A stretch of DNA of 64,000 nt from Cadophora sp. MPI-SDFR-AT-0126 (Eukaryota > Ascomycota > Leotiomycetes > Helotiales > Ploettnerulaceae). Under the pieces are notes generated by a model. It was given only the letters and a program-made list of their open reading frames with translations, did not search any database and had not been told where the DNA came from. The position numbers and the translations under genes were made by a program. Shown here piece by piece: positions 44,822-57,447 of this stretch. Where the stretch lies: contig JAGMVK010000020.1 in the NCBI GenBank assembly GCA_020747065.1, forward strand, positions 124,001 through 188,000. The letters run 5' to 3'. Each line of letters opens with the position of its first letter. Positions within the stretch are counted from its first letter, which is position 1.

Positions 44822-47800
44822 GGTGAATTGGGTGCTGATTCACCGCAGAGAGCGAGTTGTGACTCCAATTGGTATATCACAAAGTTCGGGGAGTTTTGGT
44901 GGTGTTGTGCTTCTCGATTGGGATCGAGGAATGTCAATTTCCTACTTGGGCGGCAGGAATGTAAAATGCTGGGGAAAGGTGTGTGTGAAGAGCAAAGGAA
45001 TGTAGTAGAGAAAGCTCAGGTGTCGGGATGTCCTTGGTGGTAGGAGTTGAGGCGGCGGGTCGGGTTGAATTGGGGAGGTTGGTGGTACTGGGGTGAAAAC
45101 AAGATGGCGAAGTAGCGAGCTCAAGCTCCAGCTTCAGCTGCCAGCGACGAACAAGTAAAGTGAAGGACGCGCACGCATGAAATATCAATTCAGCCAACGC
45201 GAAAACCAGACCATAAACACGCGCCTGCTCCTCCTTCTCTGCATTAATTGCAGAATTGCATGCGCGCATGAATTGACGGTCGAGAGTCGCGTGGATTGAC
45301 TCGGCGCATCCGCGACTGGTGATGCTAGATCCGACTCGATCACAGGCTCGACCCAACGCTCTCTTTTCCTTCGGACTTGTCGCGCATGCAATTGTCGACC
45401 CGTTCAGTATCGACTGGAGATTGAATGGCGAGAGATGAATGCAGAGAATGCGATATTGGTATTAGAGATGTCATGCTCGCATAGGGTTGTCTTCAAATTG
45501 CGGATTCCGTTTGTGGTGCTGATGATGGATGGTGGAGAGAGGAAGAAGAAACGATGAAGTGTGCGTTTGAAAGTCAAGTCAAGTCAAAGTCAAGTCAAAT
45601 TCAGTCCTCGAAGCCCTTGGAGGCGCCTTCCTCAGGTACAGTAAGTAATACGGAGGCACAGGTCAGAATTGGGCACAGTAGGTAAGTTGATAGGATCTGT
45701 GCGACAGGCATTAGCATCAGCGAACCGGCTGTTGAACTGCAGCCAGTGGTGCAGTGCGATGCAGCCAAACAGCCGTGCATTCATTCATCAATTAATGGGC
45801 TAAGGATCAAACAGAAGTAAGAAGTAAGCAGGCCCGTCAAGTTCCTCTGAGTCCCTTCTCCCTGTATTTGCTTGTATTTGTGCAATTATCTGCTTTACAG
45901 TATCAAGGTGGTTTTCAGTAGACCTCTGTCATACCAACCAACCAGATCAGGTGCTGGTCGTACAAGTCAATCTCGAGTGACGGAGGATCCTCTGTGTTTC
46001 CTGTTCTTCAGTTCTTGGTGATGACCGACCTCGATAATTGAGGGGGTTGGGAGTGGCCTGCCCTGCCCTGCCCTGCCGTGTCTCTTGCCCCTGCCCAATT
46101 GCCCAATGCTCACGGAGCGGGCCTTTGCTAGTGCAGCTCAAGCCAACCCGGGCCAGCCACGACTGTTCGCTTCCAGTTCTGCGGGAGTATGCGAGTGCAG
46201 GCATCTCTGAGGGCAAGTTGAATGCAAAGCCCCTTTACATCATGTCCCCTACTGGCTAATGCATTTCTGTATCTCTCCTTTCTTCTGCATCTTGTGCCGT
46301 TGTGCATGCTACTTTTCTGTCTCTCGCTTCGAGTTCTCAGTCATGTCTGTCTGTCTGTCCTGTACTTCTTCCCAACCTCCTTCTTTTTCTTACCAAGGGC
46401 CATCGTCAAACACGAGCCGGAAACACATCCAAGCGACGACAGCTCAGCTCAGCTCAGCTCAGTTCTCGGCTCTCAGATCATCAGATGTGGGTGTGGATCC
46501 GATGGGAGAGCTAGCTAACCTTTCCGTCCCGTTGGGTTGGGCTTGGGCTCAAATCGGCGAGCCAATAAGGAGCTGGAGATGCTGTTTGCTAACAATAAGC
46601 TTTGAAGATGAGATATGATAGAAGATGGGATGAAGTGTGACTTATTATCAGAAGCGCATGAGAAGATCGGAATGGTAGAGATATCTTGAGATGCAAACAA
46701 GCAACGAACGCAGGGATCAAGATGAGATGTCTTACCCAAGCTTACTTGTTCTTTGGTAAATTATCCGCTCGAAAAGTTGACGATCCATTTGTTTGGACGA
46801 GGCAGGAGGCAGGAACGGAAAGGCAGAGCCGAGATGAGGATAACGGAGGTTTCTGTTAGACACAGGTAGGGCTGCATGTTCATCTTCCTGCTCGATTTAC
46901 GGCGCTGCAAAACAAGCTTCCAGTATATGGCAGCTGCTCACGTGATGATCATATTTTCGTCCTATACTTCCGTACTGTTGAAGCGACCTCGGTCAAGGGG
47001 AATTAAGAACACGGGGTTTTATACTGCCGAAGTATTACCGAAGAGATTTTGAATGCAACCGGTTCTAATCCATACGGGGAATTTCTTCGTTCTAGAGCTT
47101 AGTTGTTTTCGGTTTCTTTTGTTTTAAATTAATAATATTATCTAATACGTACACTTTATCCGAGCTTCGAATTTATCAAGGGACTTTTATACTTTATTTG
47201 TTCATAATACGAATTGTACATCAAATTAGTCGGTCAACTCACATACCGTTGTAGCCAAGAGGCAGCTGTGGTAAGCCCTCGCAAGTGTATCTGTGAGGAG
47301 CCTCGTACCATTTCGAACACATTTCGCGCCGCACAACGGACGTCAAGCTGAAGTCGCGAATGACCCGTCAGCTGAATAACACGCGTGCAATTCGTACGGA
47401 AAATTGAGTTTCAATAGCGGGAAAGTGGTAAGCAGGTTCTCTCATGGTCAGTGCGAGCTTCCACGCGATTTTGTCACTCAATTGGAGCATTGAATACTGT
47501 CTTTGAAGACTTGTGACGATCTTGGACTTACGCTGTAGAAACAATAAAAAAATGCATCGGGACAATTGAGGCAAAATGTGATTATCTAGGTCCATTGGCG
47601 ATTCAGTAAGTTCACGTTGCCGCTTGACTTCATGGTTGAGCTTTGCGCCAAGATATTCATTCACATTTGAGCGTCAGGTTGGAAGCGAAATCATTGACGG
47701 GGGGCGTTTTGTTGTTTCCAGAATGGGCTTATTTCCGCCACGCGTCCGATATCAGTCTCTTGCAAAGTTACACAGGTCACAAGGAAGCTTATTCTCGTGT

Positions 47801-48096
47801 TACTGGTTCGATGGCTTTGATCTAGGCCTCACAGCTTTCGTACTTCATTCGCCCCAGTTTTCGATATCTCATGGAATCCAATCTTCCAAGGACCTAAGTT
47901 CGGGAAATTCTCAGCTCCCAGATGCGTCCATTATAAAGTTTTGCTATGCTCCAGCTACTCGGTAAGTGCAAATATTGCTTCCTCTGGAGGGTATATATAT
48001 CTATCTTGCTGCTCAATGGAATCGAGGCGCGCCGCTACATAGACAAAGTCTACCTAGATATCTCAGGACGGCTTTGAATCAGATCACACTTCCACG
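44822..48096. other. Long intergenic region with pentamer repeats and an AT-rich patch
   Basis: About 3.3 kb without a convincing gene. It holds the promoter of the coiled-coil gene (and perhaps its missing first exon), pentamer repeats GTCAA (about 45571-45600), CCTGC (about 46057-46077) and AGCTC (about 46441-46462), a GTCT tetramer run near 46345-46360, and an AT-rich patch at about 47095-47225. Open frames of up to 113 codons near 47.4-47.9 kb show no domain or start context. Confidence 0.55.
47991..48000 (+). promoter_or_regulatory. TATA box of the small secreted protein gene
   Basis: GTATATATAT lies about 100 bp before the start codon at 48097, as often seen for strongly induced secreted-protein genes. 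Confidence 0.5.
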
Positions 48097-48849
48097 ATGC
48101 ATTTACTCCACGAGCTTTGTGCATTCGTGCTACTTTTAGTGAACGTCCATGCCTCACCACTACCTGAGTCTGGGCCTGTGCTTCCATCCATCTTCCACAA
48201 CCCCTCGCTGAAGCCTCTAGACAACTTTGGCGCCGATCTCTTCAACCTAAGCGGCCTGACAAAAGCACCGAAATCACCTCGCGATCTCGAGAAGAGGTTC
48301 ACTCTCCCCGCCCTTCTCTGCAATGTTGTCTTCAATGGCGTCAATCAAGGAAACCCCCAAGGATTCACCGCCTCCGGCCAGATCCTCATCACCGCCGGAG
48401 TTCCAACAAACCCAACCATCAACGGTATCAACCCTACCGATGTAGCGCTCGCCATTGGTCCAACAGATCCAATGGGTGGTAGACCTCTAGCAGGCGACCT
48501 GCGATATACCACCAACAGAGCCCTCGGGAAGTTTGTTGGCGGGGCCACCCCAATCTTCTACGATCCATACGACTTCGCATACATCACTAGTACAAGCACG
48601 AGTGTAACAGCAGTGCTTGATACGAGTACTGCTCCGCTGAATCGGCAAGCCTACTTTGATATCAGCAGTAATGTTTGGGATCCGGGGTATAAGGTTATCA
48701 GTGGAGGCTTTACTATCAAGATCGGCGCGAACAATGCCATCACTGGCAAATTGAACTTTGTTGGGGATAGTTCTTTGGTTGCTGGGCGGAGACCGTATAA
48801 TGCCATTATTACTGGGAAAGTCGCTGGTAGTGTTACTATTAATCTTTGA
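48097..48849 (+). CDS. Small secreted protein with Kex2-type propeptide site
   Basis: An intronless gene of 250 residues. A signal peptide covers about 1-19 (hydrophobic core AFVLLLVNVHA). A proline-rich propeptide ends at the dibasic pair Lys66-Arg67, a likely Kex2 cleavage site, leaving a mature domain of about 180 residues rich in Gly, Asn, Thr, Ser and Ile with regular beta-strand spacing. The mature part has a single cysteine. I do not recognise the family. It could be a surface or host-interacting protein, but no function can be assigned from sequence. A TATA box is present, and the next gene on the same strand is the Zn2Cys6 regulator of the enzyme cluster. Confidence 0.75.
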   Translation: MHLLHELCAFVLLLVNVHASPLPESGPVLPSIFHNPSLKPLDNFGADLFNLSGLTKAPKSPRDLEKRFTLPALLCNVVFNGVNQGNPQGFTASGQILITAGVPTNPTINGINPTDVALAIGPTDPMGGRPLAGDLRYTTNRALGKFVGGATPIFYDPYDFAYITSTSTSVTAVLDTSTAPLNRQAYFDISSNVWDPGYKVISGGFTIKIGANNAITGKLNFVGDSSLVAGRRPYNAIITGKVAGSVTINL

Positions 48850-49700
48850 ATGTGTTCAAGTGATACTGGGGGATAGGAATGAGAGTCTTGCCAGCTTATT
48901 GTTGACCAACTGGGGATGTGTCTACCTATACGTGAGAATGTTATTTGTACTCAATCAATTCTGCGATTCACTAAACTTGGTCTGACATTTCTGAGAGTTC
49001 CAAGCTTACCTGCATACATAGATCCCACGAAAGACAATGCCAAAGCTGAGAAGCGAGACATAGCTCGCTTGAGCACCTGTTGAATTTCGCTCAGGAAGCT
49101 CGCTTACAAGTGTAACTTTGCAGATGACATCTCAACCCAACAAAAACAAATTCAGCTCATGCAACAAAATTCTAAACCGCGCCTAATAGGGTGCATCTAT
49201 GCAAAGATTATCTTAATATCCGTTTGGCTTCGTCCGACTCCCTTCTTCACTCGTCGTCACATCGCTCTAAATGCTGCTGCCCCTCCTTCAGCATTTACCT
49301 CGGGGCACACTCCGAGAGTTTACCCGGCGCCCGCCCTCCAGCCAAATGACACCAATTCTGCACACTGATTGGGACGGCTAGCGGAAAGCACCCCAGAAAA
49401 GCACATCTTCTTCCTACAGGAGTCCTGAGATCGACCTGGACGGTTGGGCGCCTGCTGCTTGGGATCTTCAGGCCCTGGGGTCCCCATAATTACCCCGCGC
49501 AATCTTTGGCGTGTGTGGTTAGGCTGGCCGTGCCTGCGTGGTGATCATCCTCAGACCAAGAAATACTTCTCCCTAAACATGTCGTCTGTTTTCGCGACGT
49601 TGAAAGAGTTTCGAAATATTGACTTGCAGATACCTCCGTGCTATCGTTATTTAATCTATTGGTGACAGTAATACATTGGTCATCACAGGTGGATGGTACA
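48850..49700. other. Intergenic, regulator promoter
   Basis: About 850 bp between two plus-strand genes. It holds the 3' UTR of the secreted protein gene and the promoter of the Zn2Cys6 regulator. Short open frames on both strands are not convincing. Confidence 0.5.
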
Positions 49701-52383
49701 ATGGCGGGAAGAAGAGATAAAAGTTCAAGCGAGAATGGTAACACCAATGGACAGGAAGGATGTCCTGAAGACGAGGGGCCAGCGTAAGTTTTATCCTCAG
49801 AAGCACAAGTTGATCGCAGCTTAGTTCATATACACAGTTGCCAACCTTGCAGGAAAAAGAAGTCGAAATGTACGAGAACACAACCATGCTCCCATTGCGA
49901 AAAATCAGGTCAGTGGTGTCAACCGCACGAGGTCAGAAAAGTATCCTGCTCACCGAACAAAGGTATAGAATGTGTTTATGATGAACGAAAATCCAAACCA
50001 GGACTGCGTACAGGCGCGGTAGATAGCCTCACTCAGCGCGTTGTCGCGCTGGAGCACATGTTCTTGGGACAAGGCGTCCTGTGGCAACAAGTCTGGAATA
50101 CACTGAATACCATCCACCCCGCAGCACCGATATCCCCGGAATCTGAACTGTCTCAAATGATAAACTCAGGCCATGATAGCCTCAAAGAGAAGACCGACCG
50201 TTTGAGAAGTGCATTGTCGAGTCTGGGTGATAACGGGCCTGAGAGTGGGGTAGAGCAGAAACTCGAAGATATGTCCCAGCGGAACAAGCGGCGTCGCATT
50301 GAGATTGAGAACGAACGGGAAGCTCACAGGAGACCATTAGGGGCAAATATCTGCTCAGAGGAAGAGATACTGCCAGCAAATGATCTGGTGGATGATCTAG
50401 TCGAGATATACTTCAAGCAGATCCACCCCTGGATACCGATACTCCATGTCAGGCAGTTTCGAGAGCGGATGAAAATTCCAACGCAACGGCAGAAGCTAAC
50501 GACGATATTTCATGCAATTGTGTCTCTTTGTTCGAGATTTTCTGATGATCCAAGACTTGCAGATCCAGCAATAAGGGCTCAGTATGCTCGAAGAAATCGG
50601 CAGACTGTGATATTGCAGAGCATGGAGTCCTTTTCTGTTGAGAATCTTCAAGCACTGGTCATATGTGCATTTGATACGGTGAGAACTTGGTGAACCTTAC
50701 GATATTTTCCTAACATACGTACAGATCGGAAGTGGTCGTGGACCATCAGCATGGTCGATAGTAGGGAGCATGACTCGAACAGTCGAGCAGCTTCAGCTGA
50801 GTGTCGAAGAGAACGACGATCCAAACGCCGTGAAATCCGCTGAGTATCTCATGCACAGGATGGCCTTTCTGAAACCATGCAAGTCCTGGCTAGAACGAGA
50901 AGAGAGGCGGCGAGTGTTCTGGAACGTTTTCCTGATGGATCGATTCTGTAGTGTAGCGACAGGATGGAATGTCTCACTGACCAGTGCCGATGTAAAAAGA
51001 CGATTGCCATGTGAGGGTGCGTTATGGGAAGCCGGGCAACCTTTGAAGACTCCAACGCCTTACTTTGGAATAGCTGATGCGGCTGCTGCTGCATCGGTTG
51101 TGAACCCGGATTCGAGACAAGAACGTGAGGACCAGGAATCGATAGGTGCTTTTGCTTACTGCATTGAAGCTAGCGAAAGTTTGAGTCTTGTCACTATGTT
51201 CTTCTTGCAACATGCGGTGGACATTTCGAATTTTCACGATGCTCAGTTGTGGTTGATGAGGTTCAAAGAATTGGACCTAAGACTAATACAGTGAGTGACT
51301 GTCCTTAGTCAAAATACTTACAGCAGAATTGACTGTCCTAGATGGAAAATATTCCTCCCTGAGAAGTGGCGCGAGGCATCGGTACTCAATGTGGATGGAA
51401 TCCTTGATCCCAACCTCACACTTGCGCACATCACGCACAACACAGCCGTCGGCCTTCTCCACCAAGGCATCGCATATCCCTCACCCCAATGGCAGCGAAC
51501 ATCAATTCGCCTTCCCTCTTCATCGAGTGCAGAGACTTGCTTAGCAGCAGCGTCGGAGATTGCAATCATCGCCGAGAAGTTCCTCCACGGCTCGACGATC
51601 CTCACCAACCCTCAGTTTGCATTTTGCCTGTTCATCAGTGGTCGGATGCTTCTTGCACACAGTAGTTACTATAAAGTTGGCCTCTCCGCCGATTTTGACT
51701 CCCTGACAAACAGTTTACTGGAGATCTCGAGGAGGTGGAATGGTTCGTATTCACAGACCCAGTCAAAAGGCACCGCGGAAAACCTTGCCTCCAAATTCGC
51801 TGCCCGACTTATTCAAGCTAAGAATGAAGGACCTGGCTTGCTTGATATCCGGAAAGCAGCATACTCAGAAGATACTGGCCAGAAGACTGCTTGTGCTTCA
51901 CCACAGAGAGTCGAAAATGGTGCGAATCCCTTGCCTGAGTCGATGCATCATCCGTCCGAGATGGACACGACAGGTAGATTATCTGTGGACGGCACGCACA
52001 TGACGAGGGATTTCACCTCAAGCATGATGAGTTCTTTTGACGAAAACTACATACCAGCTGGTCCTAGTGAAAACTCACCAGACAGCATTTCGCTCGCGTT
52101 TCCACCACTACCACTATCCTTCCAACCACAAGCCTCATCCTCAATGCCCTCACCTGCAGCTGGTCACGAGCCATTGCCACCTTTCTATCATGGTGGCATG
52201 GATAACTACGATCATGCTATACCTCGGGGACCAGAACTCGGATACAATGCTCCAGCGATGGGATATGGAGCTTCAGGGGAAAATTATAACGATCTGATGT
52301 CGTTCTTTGAATATCCTTTTCTGCCAAGTCAGAGAATCAGCACGTTTTCAAGTACAGACCGGCCAGATGAAGTTGTGAGATGA
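49701..52383 (+). CDS. Zn2Cys6 transcription factor with fungal-specific domain
   Basis: Five exons (49701-49783, 49838-49908, 49963-50678, 50725-51290, 51342-52383) give 825 residues. The zinc cluster is complete only after splicing: cysteines 29, 32, 39, 45, 48 and 55 in C-x2-C-x6-C-x5-C-x2-C-x6-C spacing, with the basic loop RKKKSK. A short linker and a coiled dimerisation stretch follow (SLTQRVVALEHM). The fungal_trans (middle homology) domain lies at about 215-480, with IYFKQIHPWIPILH, the GSGRGPSAWSIVGSM block and REERRRVFWNVFLMDRF. The C-terminus is Ser/Pro/Met-rich and likely activating. Such proteins bind CGG-containing sites. Its place beside GH88, transporter, reductase and lyase genes suggests it controls them; this is inference. 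Confidence 0.88.
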
Positions 52384-52539
52384 TAATGAGAGCTTGTGTT
52401 TATTTTCCAGCGTAATGATGTATATGAAAGGGAAGGAATAGATACCAAAGCAAAATCAACGGAGAATAAGTCTCATCATTTTAAGAACATTTCTTTAGGA
52501 ACCTACTCGTGTATCTCTATCGGCCTCTACTCTCCCAAC
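52384..52539. terminator. Shared 3' region of regulator and GH88
   Basis: 156 bp between convergent stop codons, containing both transcript ends. No stem-loop is expected for RNA polymerase II termination and none is seen. Confidence 0.4.
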
Positions 52540-54381
52540 TTAACAACCAGTCTGTCCCCCGATCCCCATCTCTAATAACTTGTTGCCCACCAGCAGAAAA
52601 TAATAATCCGCATAGACCAGCCCATGATCCGCCCACCTCCTCGGAGCAAACTGATAATTATTAATCGTTGCCCCCACCAGAATCGTCTCCTCCCCCTCCC
52701 CCATATCAACCTCCAACGGTCCGCTCTCAACACTCACCTCTGTCTCCACCGTCGGCACCTTAATCTCCTTTGTACAAAATCTCGCCTCCGGCGCCATTTT
52801 GCTCTTCAGAACCGCTTGTAGGATATACAGCGCCCCATTCAAGTACGCAGACTTCTCACCTAAACTCATCAATGCCTCGTGCAGCAACAACATCCCATAT
52901 ACAGCAATCATCGCCGCTGATGTATCGGTCGGCATGTTCTCCTCCATAGGGGGGCTGAAATCCCAGTACGGCACTCCATCTTCTGGCAAATGTGCCAAGA
53001 AGTAATCAGCACATCGTCTCGACGTGTCCAAAAACGAGATATCCCTCGTCCAACGATGCGTCTCTGCAAAGCCCGTAATGGCCCACGCTTGTCCGCGGCT
53101 CCAGCACGAATCGTCCGAGTAGCCTTGATTGGTCAAAAATTCTTTGGGGGTGCCGGTGGACTGGTTGAAGTTTACGACGTGGTAGGTTGATGAATCGGGG
53201 CGGATGTGGTGCGCTTGGGTTGTGCGGGCGTGGGCGATCGCGGAGGCACGAAGGGCGGGAGAGCGGAGTTCGAGCGAAGCCCAGAAGAGGAGGTCGAGGT
53301 TGAGCATGTTGTCCTTCAAGACATCGTATCAGCATAGCTTATGATATCAGAAATCTGATCTCTAAAGTCACAAAAGTCACACGATACGAAGGACAATTGG
53401 AAGGATGTCTTACAATGATAACAAGATAGTCCTTCGACGGATCTGTAAACGAATAACGCTTCGTCACACACGTATCCCATGATCTCAGGGCCTGCACTTT
53501 CTCATTGAACCGCGCACCCAGCGTCTTAGCAGCCGTGATGCACGTATCGTATGCTCTGGTATCGTGATCGAGTTCCCATGCTTTGCGTGCCCATGGCGAG
53601 ATCATGAAGCCAAGGTCGTGCGTTCCAGTGACCAAAGCGTTCTTGTGGAGGTTGGTGGTCCACCATTTGCATGCATATCTGGTTTCTCACTATCAGAATC
53701 TGGGGACAAAATAAAAAGGCGTAGAGGAGAAAGTTGTGTGCCGGGACATACTCAAGCTGCACCCCATGCGGCAACTGCAAACCCCCATCATACGGCGATG
53801 GCTCCAACAAATGCCCAAATTTCCTCTGGCGCTCTAAAAGCAGATATAAAGAGCCGGGAAAGAACCCAGAAGTCCAGAAGTCAGCTTCACGATACACGTA
53901 TTTGGTCGAGCCTGGCTTTGTATACTCTGGATAGAGGACAGGAGGAGTGCTCTGTCCTCGCGGGTTAAAATTACTGTTTACTTCGCTTCGAGGAATGCAA
54001 ACAAACCTTATTCAGAGCACGTTCTGCTATGCCCCAGATTTTGGCGCAGACGGATGCAGAATACAGCTTTGATAGGTTCTGTCTGAGTGAGGGGGAGTAG
54101 AAGTCGATTTCTGGGAGGGTATGGGAGGGTTTTCCGTTTGCGAGGGTGGTGTTCGCCGAAAGCCCATTTGTCTGTTTCACTACAGTTAATACTCTTAACG
54201 CGAAGACACCGCGGTTAAGGGGAGAACTGAATGAAATTACCAGTTTCTGTTCTTTATTTCCGGGTTCTGGATCTGTGCTGCCATTTACTCCCAAGGAGTC
54301 TCGATTGCGTTTCTTGGACTGGTGTCCCGAGCGACCATTTGGGAGCCCAGGCACTGGTGCAGGATGTAGAGCAGTAGACAT
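52540..54381 (-). CDS. GH88 family unsaturated glucuronyl hydrolase, no signal peptide
   Basis: Five exons (54381-54241, 54171-54007, 53924-53752, 53678-53414, 53313-52540) give 505 residues. GH88 enzymes remove 4,5-unsaturated uronic acid from the ends of oligosaccharides made by polysaccharide lyases. The alpha/alpha-barrel signature parts are visible: YVYREADFWTSGFFPGSL (about 110-128), HDLGFMISPWARKAWEL, DNMLNLDLLFWAS (about 249-261, with a catalytic Asp) and SCWSRGQAWAITGFAE (about 316-331). The N-terminus is polar with a basic KKRNRD patch and no signal peptide, so the enzyme should act inside the cell on imported products. Intron 2 needs the acceptor CCAGAG before 53924 to keep frame. 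It lies between the regulator and the transporter. Confidence 0.9.
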
Positions 54382-55517
54382 CTTCACAAGTATTCCGGAA
54401 CCAAACAACGACCTCTGATGTTTCTTAAAGTATGAGCTGAATATTTTGTAAGAGAAAATTCAGAAGAAAAGCTGTTAGATGCTCGGTGAGATGTTAAGTG
54501 TTCAACAGCCAAGGCACAAGAACACTTAAACACCTTGAATCACGAAGCTTATCATCAACAAAACAGACCAAGCAGATCAGATAGAAGTTGAATTCCAAGC
54601 AGTACGAAACGTTAACCTGACCCACAGATCCACCTGTCATGTCAGATCTGAAATCTGCGCCTCCCGAGAGGGTTCCTTTTCGCCGTGGGAAACGGCACCC
54701 GGGATATTGCACGGAAGGTGAGTTGTGGAACTTTTGACAAGTAGATAGAGGGCGAGAAGCAGAAAAATTTGACAAGGAAATATTCAGCCGCATATTGGAT
54801 GGAGAGTGGATGTGTATGGTCAGAAGTCGATTCAAGGAGGTTATCGGGCGCTGTCCGGAAGATTCCCCGGTGGCCGGAAAGCGGAGCAAATGAAAGGACT
54901 AAGTTACATTCCAGAACGATCGAGAGGAGGTATTGAACCAATGGAAGAGGAAAATACTTTCCATGAAGATGGAATGTTATCGCTTTTGTGGTACTGCCCA
55001 TGATCATCCTAAAGCCTCCAAGGTTCAACGGCTTTCAGAGTAGTATTTAAACTCTCGATGGTTGAACTATAATTTAGACTGGCTCATATCTCAAGGGGAG
55101 AAGGGAGAAATCAGAATGAGGTTGATGTAAATCAAATAAAGCGAACCGAAACATAGACATAGGATGGAAATGACCAATCGAGATGCTTCATAATTTTTAG
55201 AAGGTCGAGGGCGGAATTGCCATGTACTGAACACTCCCGGTTTTTGGATCACTTCAGCTCTTGAGAAAAGGTGAATCTCATCAGATCGAGACAAGGAAAA
55301 GGGATGTATATAAGCAATGATTTGAATTGCCACTAATAGTTGAGGAAGGCAAGCATGCCAACGCCTTCTTCTATTGCTTTCCTCTCTCGCTTAATTTAGA
55401 CACCACCTTCTCTCTCCTTTCAACCGTCTCATGGTGTGCCTGGTTGTTCGGAGCCACGAAACAGAACAAGAAGGAATACAAAGAGAACCCCAGAATCTTG
55501 GGTCTGTCCTCTTCGGT
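54382..55517. other. Intergenic, GH88 promoter
   Basis: About 1.1 kb between the GH88 start and the 3' end of the transporter gene. The palindrome TTCCGGAA lies at 54393-54400, just before the GH88 start, and CCGGA-type elements cluster at 54853-54880. These could be Zn2Cys6-type sites, but this is not shown. No gene is seen. Confidence 0.5.
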
Positions 55518-57447
55518 CTAGTAGACATAGCGGAAATCAGGGTTCTCTCTATCCGTCAGATCATCAAACGCTCGCGAGTGAGTAATCTTCTCCACTCCAT
55601 CAGCCTCGGTACCACTAGTCGTCTGAAGAGAATCTGCTTTCTTCCCAACGTTTCTGTGGGTGAGAAGCCACCTGGTGACCAGAAGGATGATGTTAAACAA
55701 CACGTAGAGACAGAAGTGAGCAATGAAGCCCTTCTTGTAGCGTGGCTGGTCGGACGCTTGGAAAATCTGGAGAAGAAATTTAGTCTAGAGGTTGGAAACT
55801 GCATTGGAAGAGGCTTACCTGAGGTGCAGTCATGTTTCCAGCTGCCCAGGCAATGAAAGTCATGGAAAGCGAGATCGACTTCTTGGTTCGTCCAGCGATG
55901 TTGCGGGAGATGAGGGAAAAGACCAAATTTCCCTCGGCGAGAATGAACTGAGTGCAGTAGAATGCGATGAGGAGACCAACGCGATTGGACGAGTTTGGAG
56001 GGATAGAGTAAATTATGGCTGTCCCAATGATCGGCGGAATTGTCCAGGCGTGCATGACCAAGCAAGTCTGCTTTGTTGTCTGAGCTAAGGTAGCAGATCC
56101 AATCATCACGATGATAGTGACGGCACCTTGAGCAATGTTGAGAAGCTGGGTCTGTAGGTACGAGAATCCAAATCCAGAGATGATCAGGTTGGAGAAGACG
56201 CCGAGACCGCCAATGACAAGGGTGCTGGTAATTTGTAACAAAACGTAGCACCAAATGACGGGATCGGTGATTGCTTCAAGCATCTGGTACTTCTTGTATG
56301 TCTTGTTCTGGATACCAGTCTCATTGGCACGAACTCTCTCAACCATCAGTCGCTTCTCATCCTCGGTGAAACATTTCGCTTCGACTGGAGAATCGGGCAA
56401 CCACCATCCAATGAAGCACGCCCACACACAGGTGAGGAGCCCAAGAACAAGGAAGAGGAGTTGCCATGATTTAATGACACCATTTTCGTAGTGGGAGACT
56501 CCATAAGCAATGAGACCTCCAGTCTACCTTGATATTAGTGTCTGCGCATTTATATGTTCGTCATCTGTTACACACCATCAATTGAACTCCTGTCATGCAA
56601 TACCACAGAGATGTCAAAACGCTCTGTTCCCGCTTGGTGTACCACATCGATGTCCTGAAAATTTACTGTCAGCCAACCTTTCCCCCTTAAAGAAAAGTGG
56701 AATACCAAAACTCACATAATGATGAAAGCGGGTTGGACACAAGATTCAAAGACTCTGTTCAAAACTTAGTGCCTGTTGTCTAGATTTAGGAGTAGCATCT
56801 TCTCTTACCCGAGCAGAAATCGAACTGCCATTAAAGATCCGAAGTTGTTGGCGGCAGCTGAGCATGCAACAACGGCTCCCCAGCAAAAGACACTACCATT
56901 TTCAATATTTATTAGAGCATCACGTATTATTCTTAGGACTCACTTGGCAGAGAGATATTTTGCAACTGGGAATCGCTGCAGCAACATGTTCGTGGGCCAT
57001 TCGCCCACCAAAACTCCCATGTATAGGATTGTTCCGAGCCAGGAGTAATCCTGACCCTTGAGATTGGCATCTTTTCGGATGTTCATGACAGAGGCAAAGC
57101 CCAATGTTCCTTTGTCGAGAGATTGGCAGAAATAAGTCTGTATTGCGATCAAGTCAGTCGGTGGCTGGAGATCCAAGACTTTGTGACTTACGCCAAGCAT
57201 GCAGGCGAGAATTCTCCTGTTGACAGTCCAGAATAGCTTCTTGTTGAGCTCTTCATCAATATGGATTCCGCTGTTGTCATAATAGTTTGTTGCCTTCAGA
57301 CTTACGTCAATTCATATGTGAACGCGGAGATGGGATTGCACATACCTCAGCATCGCTAGTCATTACCTTCTCATTGTTGTCATCACGAATGGCTGGAGAT
57401 ACGATTTCATCGTGCTCGTGCATGGTGGGAACCTTTGCAGTGCTCAT
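55518..57447 (-). CDS. MFS transporter, Dal5-type anion:cation symporter
   Basis: Eight exons (57447-57346, 57293-57192, 57137-56944, 56892-56809, 56754-56716, 56654-56576, 56523-55819, 55766-55518) give 517 residues with about 12 membrane helices. It belongs to the anion:cation symporter group of the major facilitator superfamily (allantoate permease Dal5, nicotinate Tna1). Typical parts are the first helix region after KKLFWTVNRRILACMLG, DYSWLGTILYMGVLVGEWPTNMLLQRFPVAKYL in helices 2-3, RFLLGVFESCVQPAF, and the C-terminal DLTDRENPDFRYVY. Known members carry organic anions; here the neighbours suggest acidic (unsaturated uronate) oligosaccharides or monosaccharides. One exon is only 39 bp. 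All junctions restore conserved sequence. Confidence 0.9.

Noticed and set aside
44934..45356. Minus-strand frame as N-terminal exon of the coiled-coil protein
   Set aside because: It reaches a possible donor, but the phase does not match any acceptor that enters the long frame, and its sequence looks non-coding.
47624..47965. 113-codon plus-strand frame before the secreted protein gene
   Set aside because: No ATG in good context at its start, no domain, and it overlaps the likely promoter of the secreted protein gene.
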